Positions 10,751-19,530 of a DNA stretch of 35,473 nucleotides are shown one piece after another (position 1 is the stretch's first letter; each line of letters opens with the position of its first letter). The notes below the pieces were generated by a model. That model saw only the letters and a program-made list of their open reading frames with translations, was not told the DNA's origin and ran no database searches. The stretch is from Terriglobales bacterium. Its GTDB lineage: Bacteria; Acidobacteriota; Terriglobia; Terriglobales; Acidobacteriaceae. Both the position numbers and the translations under genes were made by a program. The stretch spans positions 1 to 35,473 of the forward strand of contig DASTZZ010000087.1 of NCBI GenBank assembly GCA_035764005.1, given 5' to 3'.

Positions 10751-10860
10751 CGTAACTCTTGCTGATTCACTTGACCCAAAACAGTGGGTAAATTCGGCAG
10801 ATCACAGAATTCCGCCGCGCGGCAGACGAACTTCGCTTCTAGACACGTTCAGCAAATGCA

Positions 10861-10889
10861 GAATGTTCGAGGTGACATTTATTGTCAAT
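10861..10889 (-). promoter_or_regulatory. Candidate sigma-70-like promoter for the pil operon, with an overlapping palindrome
   Basis: Read on the minus strand, a perfect TTGACA (10889-10884) is followed after 17 bases by CATTCT (10866-10861), a weak -10. TGACA and TGTCA form an inverted repeat with a 5-base spacer over 10874-10888, overlapping the -35 element, so a regulator could bind there. The leader to pilB would be about 140 bases. Nothing else gene-like was seen between 10718 and 11056. The -10 match is poor, so this is tentative. Confidence 0.35.
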
Positions 10890-11056
10890 CCAGAAACACT
10901 GGAGAGGAGTGGAGGAAAACTACTTAGTTACCAAGGACATGCACGTTCGTGCCGTGGTAACGCGCGGAAGTAACAAGTCCCGGAATGGGAATAAAGCAGC
11001 TCCACTATATTTACAGACGGGGACGAGTTCGGATTTAGAAGTATCTCCGCAACCTC

Positions 11057-12376
11057 TTACTTCTTGCTTACCGCCGCTTCTGCAGGCTTCAGACTATTCA
11101 CAGCGTTCTGCAGATCCTCGACAGCTTTCGAGTCGAGCACATATAAGGTTAGGTCATTTTCGCGCTTAGCGACATAGCGATCGCCCGATTTGGCAATCTG
11201 CACCTTCTCCGATCGCTTGCCGTTGTTGGAGATGACATCAGCTTCCAGAATGGGATTTCCAAATCCGGAATCGGCAAACTTGATTGCCTGGAGATCGCGG
11301 AGTTTGTCGAGGACGGATTCGGCGGTGGAGAGATCGAGCTTCTTGCCATCGCCTGACCACCAATCCTCGCCACCTTTCGTGAGGAAGTAGGGTTTTGAGT
11401 CTTTGCGAATTGCGATCTTATCCGGGTCAGTGTAGCCGAAGTCGAAGAGCTTCTTGTTGCGGAAGTCGTCGAGCCTCTTGTTGAGGCCCTCACCTACATC
11501 GGTTGACACCTTGTACACGCCAGCTACGAGGCTCGATTTCGCGTAGTAGTCGTCCTTGTTCTTGCGGACCTGAAGCTGTTGATCTCCCGAATCGGTCGTA
11601 AGCGTCGCAGTTGCGACCGGCTTGCCCGATGCAAACGCCGAAGCAGCTTTCTTTTGGTCGTCGGACGTGAGGTCCATTTTTGCATCGCTCAGCTTGCGGA
11701 CGAGTTCATCGACGGCAAAGCTGTCGGCGCGTAGTGGCTTTGGTTTGAGAATCTGCCACTGATCCTTGTTGCGCCCGAACTCGAGTTGCTGGCCATTGGC
11801 GTTCAGATTAACTCGGCTGACCTTGTCGGGTTCCGCCGTCAGCAGACGCTTGTCCCGCAGGTCGTTGACGCTTTTATCGATGTTGCTCTTGGTATAGCTC
11901 GCGATGGTGAAGACGCGCGGGTCGTTTTCGAGCTTGGCATACGAGCCGCTTCCAGTCGGAGTGTCATCCCCGATCAGCAGCTTATGCGTATTGTCCTTTG
12001 CGCTCACATCGACTTCAAGCGCAGGCGACGTGAGTCCGAACTGGCTAACGTTGTCGGCGTTATTTTCGACGAGTCGATCTGAGCTCAGCGATGACAGGCT
12101 GGAAATCATGCCCGAAACGGCAGAGTCGTCGGCGCGCAGTTTGTCGGGTGACGTGATCTGCCATGTGCCATCCTGCTTCTGTACAACGAGGTCGGCTCCG
12201 TCTTTTTTTTTCAGCTCAACGCGGTTCACGTCCGAATCGTTGAGCGAAAGGATCTTCGGCGGAGTATCGACCGCCGCCTGCACGGTGTCGGCCGGCTTGT
12301 GATGGTTCGACCAGTACAGCACGCCGCCGAGGGCGGCGAGCACTGCTGCTGCAAAGAGTAGTCCGGGGTTCTTCAT
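11057..12376 (-). CDS. DUF4340 domain-containing protein, membrane-anchored
   Basis: This 439-residue protein has one N-terminal hydrophobic helix (about 5-23), which could anchor it or act as a signal sequence. The rest is a hydrophilic region resembling DUF4340. It shows internal repetition: phrases such as VNRVELKKKDGADLVVQKQDG, and later VSRVNLNANGQQLEFGRNKD, recur as beta-rich units. Genes of this type commonly sit next to GldG-like/ABC genes, as here. I expect it to be an extracytoplasmic accessory of that transporter, but its biochemical role is unknown. It is separated from the GldG-like gene by 340 bp holding a repeat element. The ATG at 12376 is the natural start; the gene ends 340 bp before pilB. 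Confidence 0.8.
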   Translation of the reverse strand: MKNPGLLFAAAVLAALGGVLYWSNHHKPADTVQAAVDTPPKILSLNDSDVNRVELKKKDGADLVVQKQDGTWQITSPDKLRADDSAVSGMISSLSSLSSDRLVENNADNVSQFGLTSPALEVDVSAKDNTHKLLIGDDTPTGSGSYAKLENDPRVFTIASYTKSNIDKSVNDLRDKRLLTAEPDKVSRVNLNANGQQLEFGRNKDQWQILKPKPLRADSFAVDELVRKLSDAKMDLTSDDQKKAASAFASGKPVATATLTTDSGDQQLQVRKNKDDYYAKSSLVAGVYKVSTDVGEGLNKRLDDFRNKKLFDFGYTDPDKIAIRKDSKPYFLTKGGEDWWSGDGKKLDLSTAESVLDKLRDLQAIKFADSGFGNPILEADVISNNGKRSEKVQIAKSGDRYVAKRENDLTLYVLDSKAVEDLQNAVNSLKPAEAAVSKK

Positions 12377-12443
12377 AAGCGCGAATTCAAATCCGCCTGG
12401 TTTCGACGTTAACAGTCACCATCAGCGTGACCCTCTAATCTAC

Positions 12444-12609
12444 TGTCATCCCTCGCTCCGCCGCATTGAGCTTTCCCTCTACGGAACTTTGCTTTTGCGG
12501 AGCGGGGGATCTGCTGTTGCACTGCGAAGATCCAAACAGCAGATCCCCCGCGCAGCGACAACAGATTTTGGAATTCCTCACGCACGTTGCGGCTGCGCGA
12601 GGGATGACA
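12444..12609. repeat. REP-like nested palindromic intergenic element
   Basis: Two sets of inverted repeats are nested. Outer arms 12444-12465 and 12588-12609 match at 20 of 22 positions, with the outermost 13 (TGTCATCCCTCGC) perfect. Inner arms 12502-12518 and 12535-12551 are perfect over 17 bases (GCGGGGGATCTGCTGTT), around a 16-base loop. Spurious translations across it have the arginine/serine-rich, QQIPRSA-like look often produced by dispersed bacterial intergenic repeats. It occupies the gap between the GldG-like gene and the DUF4340 gene. The remaining parts of 12377-12716 hold no gene I can support. Confidence 0.75.
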
Positions 12610-12716
12610 ATTCGTGGAGATTCGGAGTGCAATGGATGATTCCGAAATCTCCGTCGCTCGTACATCGCTACCAAAGGCCAATGCGAAGCCTCGAAGCCGC
12701 GAAGCGAACGGCGCGG

Positions 12717-14093
12717 CTACCTTCTCCTCCACCAGACGAACACGCCACCGATCACCATGACGAGCGGCATCAGGAACTGGCTGGTGTTGCGCACCCAGTG
12801 AAGCTGGGCGGTGGTCATCGTAATCCGGCGGTCTTCCCGATCCTTCGGACGAATCGAAATCAGATCCTCATCTGACGCGAGCCAGTTGATCGCATTCAGT
12901 GCCAGATCGCTGTTCCCGTTGAATGTGATAAATGAATTGCCGGCCCACATCGAGCTGCCGACCACGACGAATCGTCCTTGTGAATTCTCTTTGCCGGTAT
13001 TATAGGTCCCGGCAGCGGCTATGAGCAGCGGACCTTTCTTGTTGTTCGGATCGCTGGTTTTTACTTCCGGACTGCTCAGGTTGTTTGTCGCAAGACTCGT
13101 GTCCGAAGTGCTGAAGAGCTTCTCGACGGTCGTCTTGTCGCCGTTCTTGATGGTCAACGATCGTGACAGCGGGAACCCGGTCGCACTGCCCTTAAGTTCG
13201 CTGACGATTGGGTGTGAGTCATAGCTGGTGACGAGGGCAACCTGCGGACCAAGCCCAGCGAGCTGCCCGATCGGATTCAGATCGAGAATGAGATCCTTAT
13301 CTACCGTGATGCCCCAGCTCTGCAGAACATTCGTGAGCGCATCGTTCTCGGCGATCTCAGAACGTCCAACCTTCAGCGGTGGATCGAGCATTACCAGCGC
13401 GCGTCCGCCGTTCTCGACGTACTTTTTGATCGCATCGACTTCCGGTTGCTGATAGTCGCCGCTGGGGCCGCCAATCACGAGCACCGTGCAGTCGTTTGGA
13501 ACTTCAGCCTTTTCAAGCAGGCTGACCGATTTGGCGGTGTACTCGTCTTTGCCAAGTAGATCTTTGAAGCGCGAGTAGCCGTAGCGATCGCTGTTGTCGA
13601 TCTGGTGCTCGCCGCTACCAGTCACGAAGCATACTGTACGCGTGCTGCTCTTGAGATCGCGGATGAAGGCGCCGGTAATGCCCTCCTCTGTCATGCTCTT
13701 GGCCTCTTCCTTCTTTATCCCGATTTGGACCAGAGCGGTGCCGTAGTTCTTGATTGCGTCAGCTCGTGCGATCTCCGGCTTCTTGTCTGGATCGACGTAC
13801 TCAACGTGAATCTTCGGCGAGAGGTTCTGATACTGCTCAAGCAGATCCTTGGCGCTCTGGAAGCGCGTGGACTGGTCGAAGTAGGTGATGGTTGCGTCCT
13901 GCTTCAGACCTTTGACGATCTTCGCCGTCTGCTCGGACAGGCTATATCTCTTGTTAGCTGTGCCATCGTAAGTTTTGTTGTAGCGGTCGGCAAGCACGTT
14001 GGCGACCGCGACGATGGCAATGACGACGAGAATGTAAACCGTCGCATAAGCGACATATTTGGTTTGACGTGCTTTAAGAAGCGATGCGTTCAC
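12717..14093 (-). CDS. GldG-like auxiliary protein of an ABC-2 transporter
   Basis: The product has 458 residues. An N-terminal membrane helix (about 13-35) precedes a large extracytoplasmic region of the ABC_transp_aux/GldG type; the KRYSLSEQTAKIVKGLKQ segment and VYILVVIAIVAVANVLADRY are typical. A Rossmann-like part follows (CTVLVIGGPSGDYQQPEVDA, then YVENGGRALVMLDPP near 225-240). A second helix sits at the C terminus (about 432-452) followed by WWRRR. In Bacteroidetes GldG works with GldA and GldF; outside that phylum the related triads are of unknown substrate. The start is GTG at 14093, directly abutting the permease stop codon with zero spacing, so the two are translationally linked. 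I do not infer gliding from this. Confidence 0.85.
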   Translation of the reverse strand: MNASLLKARQTKYVAYATVYILVVIAIVAVANVLADRYNKTYDGTANKRYSLSEQTAKIVKGLKQDATITYFDQSTRFQSAKDLLEQYQNLSPKIHVEYVDPDKKPEIARADAIKNYGTALVQIGIKKEEAKSMTEEGITGAFIRDLKSSTRTVCFVTGSGEHQIDNSDRYGYSRFKDLLGKDEYTAKSVSLLEKAEVPNDCTVLVIGGPSGDYQQPEVDAIKKYVENGGRALVMLDPPLKVGRSEIAENDALTNVLQSWGITVDKDLILDLNPIGQLAGLGPQVALVTSYDSHPIVSELKGSATGFPLSRSLTIKNGDKTTVEKLFSTSDTSLATNNLSSPEVKTSDPNNKKGPLLIAAAGTYNTGKENSQGRFVVVGSSMWAGNSFITFNGNSDLALNAINWLASDEDLISIRPKDREDRRITMTTAQLHWVRNTSQFLMPLVMVIGGVFVWWRRR

Positions 14094-14858
14094 TTACGAC
14101 CTCCAGCGCAGCGATTCCATCGAGCGCGCAGTGAAGAACAAACCAATCAGGATGAGGGTGGCGTAGTAGACGGCATCTTTAAGCTCGAGCACGCCTCGCG
14201 CAAACGACTCAAAGTGCACCGTTACTGACATGTATGAAAGCACTTTGGCCCACGTTGCCGTTTCGTAACTCGTCCACTCGAAAACCCAGAACATCAGGCA
14301 AATAGCGAAGGTTGCTGCTCCGGCGATAATCTGATTCTTTGTGAGAGTCGAGATAAATGTACCAATGGCCAGAAGACATCCCGCCTGCAGCAGCAGGCCG
14401 AGATAGCCAATGAGCAGCGGCTTCCAATCCGGATTCCCATATCGGAACAGAAAGATGAAGCTTAATCCGGTGAAGAAGAGCATAGAAGCGTACAGCGTCA
14501 GTGCCGCTAGCCATTTCCCAAGAATCACGTCAACATCGCGAATTGGAGAAGTCGTGAGCAGCTCAATGGTTCCGTTGCGCTTTTCTTCCGCGAAAAGCCG
14601 CATAGTGATGATCGGAATGAAGAACAATCCAATCACGCTGGTGTTGCTCAAGAGCGGGCTGATAACCCATTCGTTTACGCTCATCGGAAACATCTCGCCG
14701 CGCATCTGCTGTTCCATCCCAGCAAACACGAACATCCCTAACCTGGTCCAGAAGAAGTAACCAAAAATTACGGCAAACATCGTGAGCAGCAGCCACGCGA
14801 TCGGCGATACGAAGTAGCTGCGCAGTTCTTTCTGAAAAATGATCCAGACGTTTCTCAT
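14094..14858 (-). CDS. ABC-2 type transporter permease (GldF-like)
   Basis: This 254-residue protein has about six membrane helices: near 18-38, 58-78, 105-130, 140-165, 170-195 and 225-245. The sequence RNVWIIFQKELRSYFVSPIA at the N terminus and the cytoplasmic loop FAEEKRNGTIELLTTSPI near 88-105 are typical of ABC-2 permeases in Gld-type and NosY-like transporters. It would form the channel with the ATPase encoded upstream; the ATG overlaps the ATPase stop by 4 bp (ATGA). The GldG-like gene follows directly. The substrate is unknown. Confidence 0.9.
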   Translation of the reverse strand: MRNVWIIFQKELRSYFVSPIAWLLLTMFAVIFGYFFWTRLGMFVFAGMEQQMRGEMFPMSVNEWVISPLLSNTSVIGLFFIPIITMRLFAEEKRNGTIELLTTSPIRDVDVILGKWLAALTLYASMLFFTGLSFIFLFRYGNPDWKPLLIGYLGLLLQAGCLLAIGTFISTLTKNQIIAGAATFAICLMFWVFEWTSYETATWAKVLSYMSVTVHFESFARGVLELKDAVYYATLILIGLFFTARSMESLRWRS

Positions 14859-15838
14859 GCCGTTTTCCCCTGGGCCACGCCTTTGGCCGCTTCAGATTCT
14901 TGTGCGGTGAGTTGCAGGAAGATCTCTTCCAGGCTTACGGCCGTAGGCCGCAGTTCGTTCAGATCCCAGCCCGACTCGACCACAGCCCGCGCCAGGTCGC
15001 CGCGAACGAATCCCTTCTGGCTCTCGACTTCCAAGCTCAGCCGGCTATCGCGAGTGTCCTTGAGCGACACACGGCTGACGCCGGAGACTCGCTCCAGACG
15101 CGAGCGAACGGTTGCAGAATCGAGATTGCCGTTGCGTCCGGCGATCTCCACCAGCATCGATTCGGCTCCGCGAGCGCGCGCCTGCAAGTTCTCGACCGAG
15201 TCGGTCGCCACCAGCTTGCCTTTGCTGATGATGATCACCTTCTCGCACGTCTGTTCCACTTCGGGGAGGATGTGCGTGCTGAGAATGATGGTGTGATCAC
15301 CGGCCAAGCTGCGGATCAGATCGCGGGTTTCGTTGATCTGCTTGGGATCGAGTCCTGCGGTCGGCTCGTCGAGGATCAGCACGTCGGGATTATGGATGAT
15401 CGCCTGCCCCAGTCCCACGCGCTGCCGATAGCCCTTCGAGAGCTTGCCGAGAAGCTTGTTACGCACGTCCGCGATCGAGCAACGCTCGCATGCGTAGTCA
15501 ACGCGCTTGGAAAGTTCCTCCCCTCTGAGGCCTTTCAGCTTGCCGACAAACCGCAGATATTCCACGGTCTCCATTTCAAGATACAGAGGCGGAGTTTCCG
15601 GCAGGTATCCGACGCGTTTCTTAACTTCGAGCGGCTGCTCGAGGATGTCGAAGCCGGCGACGGTGGCTGTCCCAAGGCTCGGCGGCAGGAAGCACGTGAG
15701 CATGCGCATTGTGGTGGTCTTGCCCGCGCCGTTGGGACCGAGAAAGCCGACGATCTCTCCTTTTTGCACTTCAAAGGAGATGTGATCGACGGCAAGATTG
15801 CGGCTATATTTTTTTGTTAAGTCCTGAACTTGGATCAT
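14855..15838 (-). CDS. ABC transporter ATP-binding protein (GldA-like)
   Basis: The 327-residue protein has all nucleotide-binding motifs: Walker A GPNGAGKTT at 34-42, the Q-loop region near 80, signature LSKGYRQR near 133-140, Walker B VLILDEP near 153-159 and the D-loop AGLDPKQ after it. The His of the H-loop is in ILSTHILPEVEQ. The C-terminal ~100 residues are the extra domain usual in this drug/lipid exporter-like subfamily. I place the start at ATG 15838, where MIQVQDLTKKYS fits the family. An upstream TTG at 15901 would add 21 unrelated residues without a ribosome site. It is the first gene of the triad. The antisense frames over this gene are shadows. Confidence 0.92.
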   Translation of the reverse strand: MIQVQDLTKKYSRNLAVDHISFEVQKGEIVGFLGPNGAGKTTTMRMLTCFLPPSLGTATVAGFDILEQPLEVKKRVGYLPETPPLYLEMETVEYLRFVGKLKGLRGEELSKRVDYACERCSIADVRNKLLGKLSKGYRQRVGLGQAIIHNPDVLILDEPTAGLDPKQINETRDLIRSLAGDHTIILSTHILPEVEQTCEKVIIISKGKLVATDSVENLQARARGAESMLVEIAGRNGNLDSATVRSRLERVSGVSRVSLKDTRDSRLSLEVESQKGFVRGDLARAVVESGWDLNELRPTAVSLEEIFLQLTAQESEAAKGVAQGKTA

Positions 15839-16262
15839 CGTGAGAATTTGCGACCGGCTTCGATTGAGGAGCGCCTGACTACTCGCCGTTGAAGCCGGCA
15901 AATTCGAAGAATTGAAATTCTGTGTACTACTTTAAAAACTTTCCGGCCAGAGCGCAACCAGCGCTGCTGGATTCAGCGTCATCTTGAAAGTTGCTATGCG
16001 AGACTTTGCCCCCCGGACGAAGAGGCGGCATGGCGCATCTGGGGGAATTCCTTTGTTCAGTATCACCATGCGTGTGCAAAAAAAGGCACAATGAGGGCGA
16101 GAATGCCGGCAGCAGCGGGCAAACGCGCGAACGTGAGAGCTTGCGCATGCGGATTTTAACCGAGTTCGACAATTCATCTTCGCTCCCGCAAAATAGTCAA
16201 TGTCCATAACTTCCGACCGGGTTTTGGCCTCCCGCACGTTCGTAAATAGCTAAACAGGAATC
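15839..16262. other. Divergent intergenic region between the ABC operon and the dehydratase gene
   Basis: These 424 bases separate two genes read away from each other and must carry promoters for both. I see A/T-rich tracts near 15917-15945 and an A-run at 16078-16084, but no convincing promoter pair, no long inverted repeat and no small gene with a ribosome site. Confidence 0.5.
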
Positions 16263-17219
16263 ATGATTTCCCTCGCCGACATCCGCGCCGCTCAGGAACG
16301 CATTCGTTCTTATGTTAAGCGAACAGCGACCGTTCGCAGTCGCACGCTGAGCGAGGTGCTTGGCGCGAGCGTCTATCTCAAGCTCGAGGTCTTTCAGACT
16401 ACGGGCGCATTTAAGGTTCGAGGCGCCTTCAATAAGATTCTGGTTGAACTCGATTCCGCGCGAAACAACGGCGTGGTGGCTGTGAGCGGCGGGAACCACG
16501 CACAGGCTGTGGCCTACGCAGGAAAATTGCTTGGATGTCGCACTGTGATTCTCATGCTGCACACGACTCCGCGTAATTATCTTGATGCCACTCGTGGATA
16601 CGGCGCGGAGGTCGTTCAATTCGACGATATTTCTCATGCATTCGCTAAAGCACGTGATTACGAGCGTGAAGGAATGCTGTTTGTGCATCCGTTTGACGAC
16701 CCGTTGGTCATGGCAGGCCAGGGAACACTTGGACTCGAGATTCTCGAAGATGTTCCTGAGCTGACCGACGTATTCGTCAGCATCGGAGGCGGTGGATTGA
16801 TGAGCGGCACAGCCGTCGCGATCCGATCACAGAAAAAAATTCGGCTTTGGGGAGTGGAGACCGAAGGCGCCGACGCAATGGCGCGCGCCCTTGATGCGGG
16901 TCAGCCGGTGGAGATTCGTCCGACATCGATTGCCAAGACACTCGGCGCGCCAGCGGTTTCCGAAACGACACTGGCCATTGCCAAAGAACATCTAGCCAGC
17001 ATCACTGTGGTTTCCGACAAAGAAGCCATGAATGCGCTCGCGCTCTTGCTGGAGCGCACGAAGGTCCTCACCGAGCCGGCGGCGTCGTGCACCCTGGCTG
17101 CCGCTGTCCGAATGAAGCAGCACTTTCGGCCCGAGCATCATGTTGCTCTGATTCTCTGCGGCGGCAATCTTGGCCTGAACGACCTCTGCGAGTATCATGC
17201 GAAATTCCTGAAAAGCTGA
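16263..17219 (+). CDS. Threonine/serine dehydratase-like PLP enzyme
   Basis: This is a fold-type-II PLP enzyme of 318 residues, short like TdcB and without the regulatory ACT domain of biosynthetic IlvA. The cofactor lysine is Lys51 in TTGAFKVRGAFNK (the family usually has GSFK, here Ala replaces Ser). SGGNHAQAVAYAG near 78-90 binds the substrate carboxylate, and IGGGGLMSG near 175-183 binds the cofactor phosphate. Such enzymes deaminate threonine to 2-oxobutanoate or serine to pyruvate; serine racemases and hydroxyectoine-pathway dehydratases look alike, so the exact substrate is open. ATG at 16263 is preceded by AGGA. The peptidase gene begins 16 bp after its stop, suggesting one transcript. 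Confidence 0.88.
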   Translation: MISLADIRAAQERIRSYVKRTATVRSRTLSEVLGASVYLKLEVFQTTGAFKVRGAFNKILVELDSARNNGVVAVSGGNHAQAVAYAGKLLGCRTVILMLHTTPRNYLDATRGYGAEVVQFDDISHAFAKARDYEREGMLFVHPFDDPLVMAGQGTLGLEILEDVPELTDVFVSIGGGGLMSGTAVAIRSQKKIRLWGVETEGADAMARALDAGQPVEIRPTSIAKTLGAPAVSETTLAIAKEHLASITVVSDKEAMNALALLLERTKVLTEPAASCTLAAAVRMKQHFRPEHHVALILCGGNLGLNDLCEYHAKFLKS

Positions 17220-17235
17220 TACTCGGAGATCACAT

Positions 17236-19416
17236 TTGAAAGCACTCAAAGTCTTTTTCCTTACCTCTGTCTTCATTTCCACGGCAGCATTTGGTCAGAG
17301 TTTCACGCTTGAGCAGGTGATGAGCTCGCCGTTTCCCACGCAGCTGACTGCGGCGAGTCACGCCAATGTCCTTGCCTGGGTGTTCAACAACAGAGGATCC
17401 GACAACGTGTGGATCGCCGCCGCGCCTGAATACGTCGGTCGCCAGGTCACGCATTACTCGGGCGATGACGGGCAGCGGATCGCTTCGCTGAAGCTGACGC
17501 CGGATGGCCGCACGGTCATCTACGCGCGCGGCTCGGAGTTAAACGACGCAGGACGCTCGGCGAATCCGTTGAGTCTTCCCGTACAACCGAAGCAGCAGGT
17601 GTGGACAGCCGCCGTCGAAAATGGCGAGCCGCGGCTACTGGGAGATATGGGTTGCGAGGAGGAAGGTTGCGAGGATATCCAGATTTCGCCAGATGGGCGC
17701 TACGCCGTATGGGAGACGAAGCACGAACTCTGGCTGGCTCCGGTGAATGCGCAAGGCGGCGTGACCGCAAAACAGCTCACAGATATCCGCGGTGAGCTCT
17801 CTTGGCCGCAGTGGTCGCCGGATGGAAAGCGCATTGCTTTTCGCGTAAATCGCCACTCGCATAGCCTCGTTGCCGTCGGCGATCTAAATCCCAATTTGGA
17901 TCGGGTTTTTTCCGGTGACTCCATGAACAAGACGGAAGCTGCCGGCGCGGCAAAAAAGGAGCAGGCGCCGTTGCTTTCTGATGTGCACTACATTGCGCCA
18001 AGCACCGAACGCGATCGCTTTCCGCGGTGGTCTCCGGATGGACGCGAGATTGTGTTCATTCGCGCGCCGGGAGAGGAGAACCATTTGCCACTGATTCCGG
18101 TGCGGCCGACGCCCTGGTCGCTGTGGGTTGCGGACACGAATACGTACACGGCGCATTCGATATGGCAGAGCGGGCAAGGTCCGCGGGATTCTCTGCCGCC
18201 GTTTGCCGGCGAGTCGCTGCAGTTTGCCGGAGACCGCATCGTCTTCGTCTCCGAGCAGACGAATCGCAATCACCTCTACTCGATTCCCATTTCGGGTGGG
18301 CAAGCCATTGAGCTCACGCCGGGCGATTTCGACGTGGAAGACGTTACTCCGAACGAGAACGGCCGCACGACGATTTACTTTTCATCGAACCAGAACGATG
18401 TTGATCGCCGGCATCTCTGGAAGGTCGAGGCCAAAGGCGGAGCGCCGCAGCAGGCAATCACGCACGGGGAGACCATCGAATGGTCACCGGTGCTGAGCTC
18501 CGATGGGCAGGTATTCTGCCTCGGCTCGAGCGCAACGACACCCGCGCTGGCTTACCGCGTTACCAATTCGGGAAGAGAGTTGCTGGCGAAAGACGTCCTG
18601 CCGAAGGACTTCCCTTCGGCTCAGCTTGTGGTTCCAAAGCAGGTGATCTTCAAGAGCAGTGATGGATACACGATCCATGGACAGCTCTTTGTCCCGCGCA
18701 ATCAAACCGGACGCGGCCCGGCGCTGATCTTCACCCATGGAGGACCGATGCGGCAGATGGTGCTCGGCTTCCATTACATGTACTACTACCACAACGCATA
18801 TGCCGAGAATGAGTACCTGGCGAGCCTCGGCTACACCGTGCTTTCGGTGAATTACCGCCTTGGAATCATGTACGGTCACGATTTCCGCCAGCCTCCGAAC
18901 AGCGTGTGGCGCGGCGCCTCGGAGTACAACGACGTGCTTGCAGGCGCGCATTATTTGGAGACTCTGCCCAACGTTGATTCGCAGCGCATCGGACTCTGGG
19001 GCGGTTCATACGGCGGATTTCTTACCGCAATGGGGTTGGCGCGCAATTCCGACATCTTCAAAGCGGGGGTGGATTTTCATGGCGTGCACGATTGGTCGAT
19101 GTTCCTATCGCACTGGGAAGATGATGCCAACGCCGCACCTGACTTGAAAGACGCGCAGAAGCTTGCGTGGGAGTCTTCACCTGACTCCGCGATCGATAAA
19201 TGGCGCTCGCCGGTGCTTCTCATCCAGGGAGATGATGACCGCAACGTTCCGTTCAATCAGACTGTGGACCTGGCCCAGCGGCTCAAAAAGCAAGGCGTCG
19301 AATATGAAGAGATCGTCTATCCCGACGAGATTCACGATCTGCTGCTTTGGCGCGATTGGGTAAATTCGTACAAAGCGGGCGCAACTTTTTTCGATCGAAA
19401 GTTAAAAGCCCACTAA
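17236..19416 (+). CDS. Exported S9 family peptidase (prolyl oligopeptidase/acylaminoacyl-peptidase type)
   Basis: The 726-residue protein begins with a signal peptide (about 1-20, ending TAAFGQS). Residues about 25-440 form a beta-propeller with TolB/WD40-like repeats (SPDGRYAVWE, WSPDGKRIAFRV, WSPDGREIVFIR). The C-terminal alpha/beta hydrolase holds the catalytic triad: Ser591 in GGSYGGF, Asp668 in GDDDRNVPF and His700 in PDEIHDLLLW. It should cleave peptides in the periplasm, the propeller limiting substrate size. The start is TTG at 17236 with GGAG eight bases upstream. It follows the dehydratase by 16 bp; a link through use of peptide-derived Ser/Thr is possible but only inferred. It ends in a region of palindromes before a converging gene. 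Confidence 0.92.
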   Translation: MKALKVFFLTSVFISTAAFGQSFTLEQVMSSPFPTQLTAASHANVLAWVFNNRGSDNVWIAAAPEYVGRQVTHYSGDDGQRIASLKLTPDGRTVIYARGSELNDAGRSANPLSLPVQPKQQVWTAAVENGEPRLLGDMGCEEEGCEDIQISPDGRYAVWETKHELWLAPVNAQGGVTAKQLTDIRGELSWPQWSPDGKRIAFRVNRHSHSLVAVGDLNPNLDRVFSGDSMNKTEAAGAAKKEQAPLLSDVHYIAPSTERDRFPRWSPDGREIVFIRAPGEENHLPLIPVRPTPWSLWVADTNTYTAHSIWQSGQGPRDSLPPFAGESLQFAGDRIVFVSEQTNRNHLYSIPISGGQAIELTPGDFDVEDVTPNENGRTTIYFSSNQNDVDRRHLWKVEAKGGAPQQAITHGETIEWSPVLSSDGQVFCLGSSATTPALAYRVTNSGRELLAKDVLPKDFPSAQLVVPKQVIFKSSDGYTIHGQLFVPRNQTGRGPALIFTHGGPMRQMVLGFHYMYYYHNAYAENEYLASLGYTVLSVNYRLGIMYGHDFRQPPNSVWRGASEYNDVLAGAHYLETLPNVDSQRIGLWGGSYGGFLTAMGLARNSDIFKAGVDFHGVHDWSMFLSHWEDDANAAPDLKDAQKLAWESSPDSAIDKWRSPVLLIQGDDDRNVPFNQTVDLAQRLKKQGVEYEEIVYPDEIHDLLLWRDWVNSYKAGATFFDRKLKAH

Positions 19417-19427
19417 ATCGAAGAAGA

Positions 19428-19521
19428 GCGAACACGAAGGTCACGATGGTCAAAACAAAAGGTCACGAAGAACAATCGCCCCGTGACCTCTTTCGTTTAC
19501 CTCCGTGACCTTCGTGTTCGC
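19428..19521. terminator. Nested GGTCACG palindromes between convergent genes (likely bidirectional terminator)
   Basis: Arms 19428-19445 and 19504-19521 are perfectly complementary over 18 bases (GCGAACACGAAGGTCACG). Inside them GGTCACG at 19461-19467 pairs with CGTGACC at 19482-19488. The element fills the 114-bp gap between the S9 peptidase and the sugar dehydrogenase genes, which converge here. The same core motif recurs at 21144-21170, so it also looks like a small dispersed repeat. Confidence 0.65.
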
Positions 19522-19530
19522 CTCTCGGGT

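Noticed and set aside
12409-12875. Short open frames over the REP-like element
   Set aside because: They arise from the palindromic repeat, lie on both strands and have the arginine-rich look of spurious repeat translations.
13605-14228. 207-codon plus-strand open frame across the GldG-like/permease junction
   Set aside because: It overlaps two well-supported genes on the other strand and looks like no known protein.
14900-15820. 306-codon plus-strand open frame opposite the ABC ATPase gene
   Set aside because: The minus strand has all ATPase motifs in order; the plus-strand frame is an antisense shadow with no family features or ribosome site.
19428-19521. Inverted repeats considered as ends of an insertion sequence or an attachment site
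   Set aside because: No transposase or integrase gene lies between or near them, and the two arms are only 58 bases apart; a terminator/repeat role is simpler.
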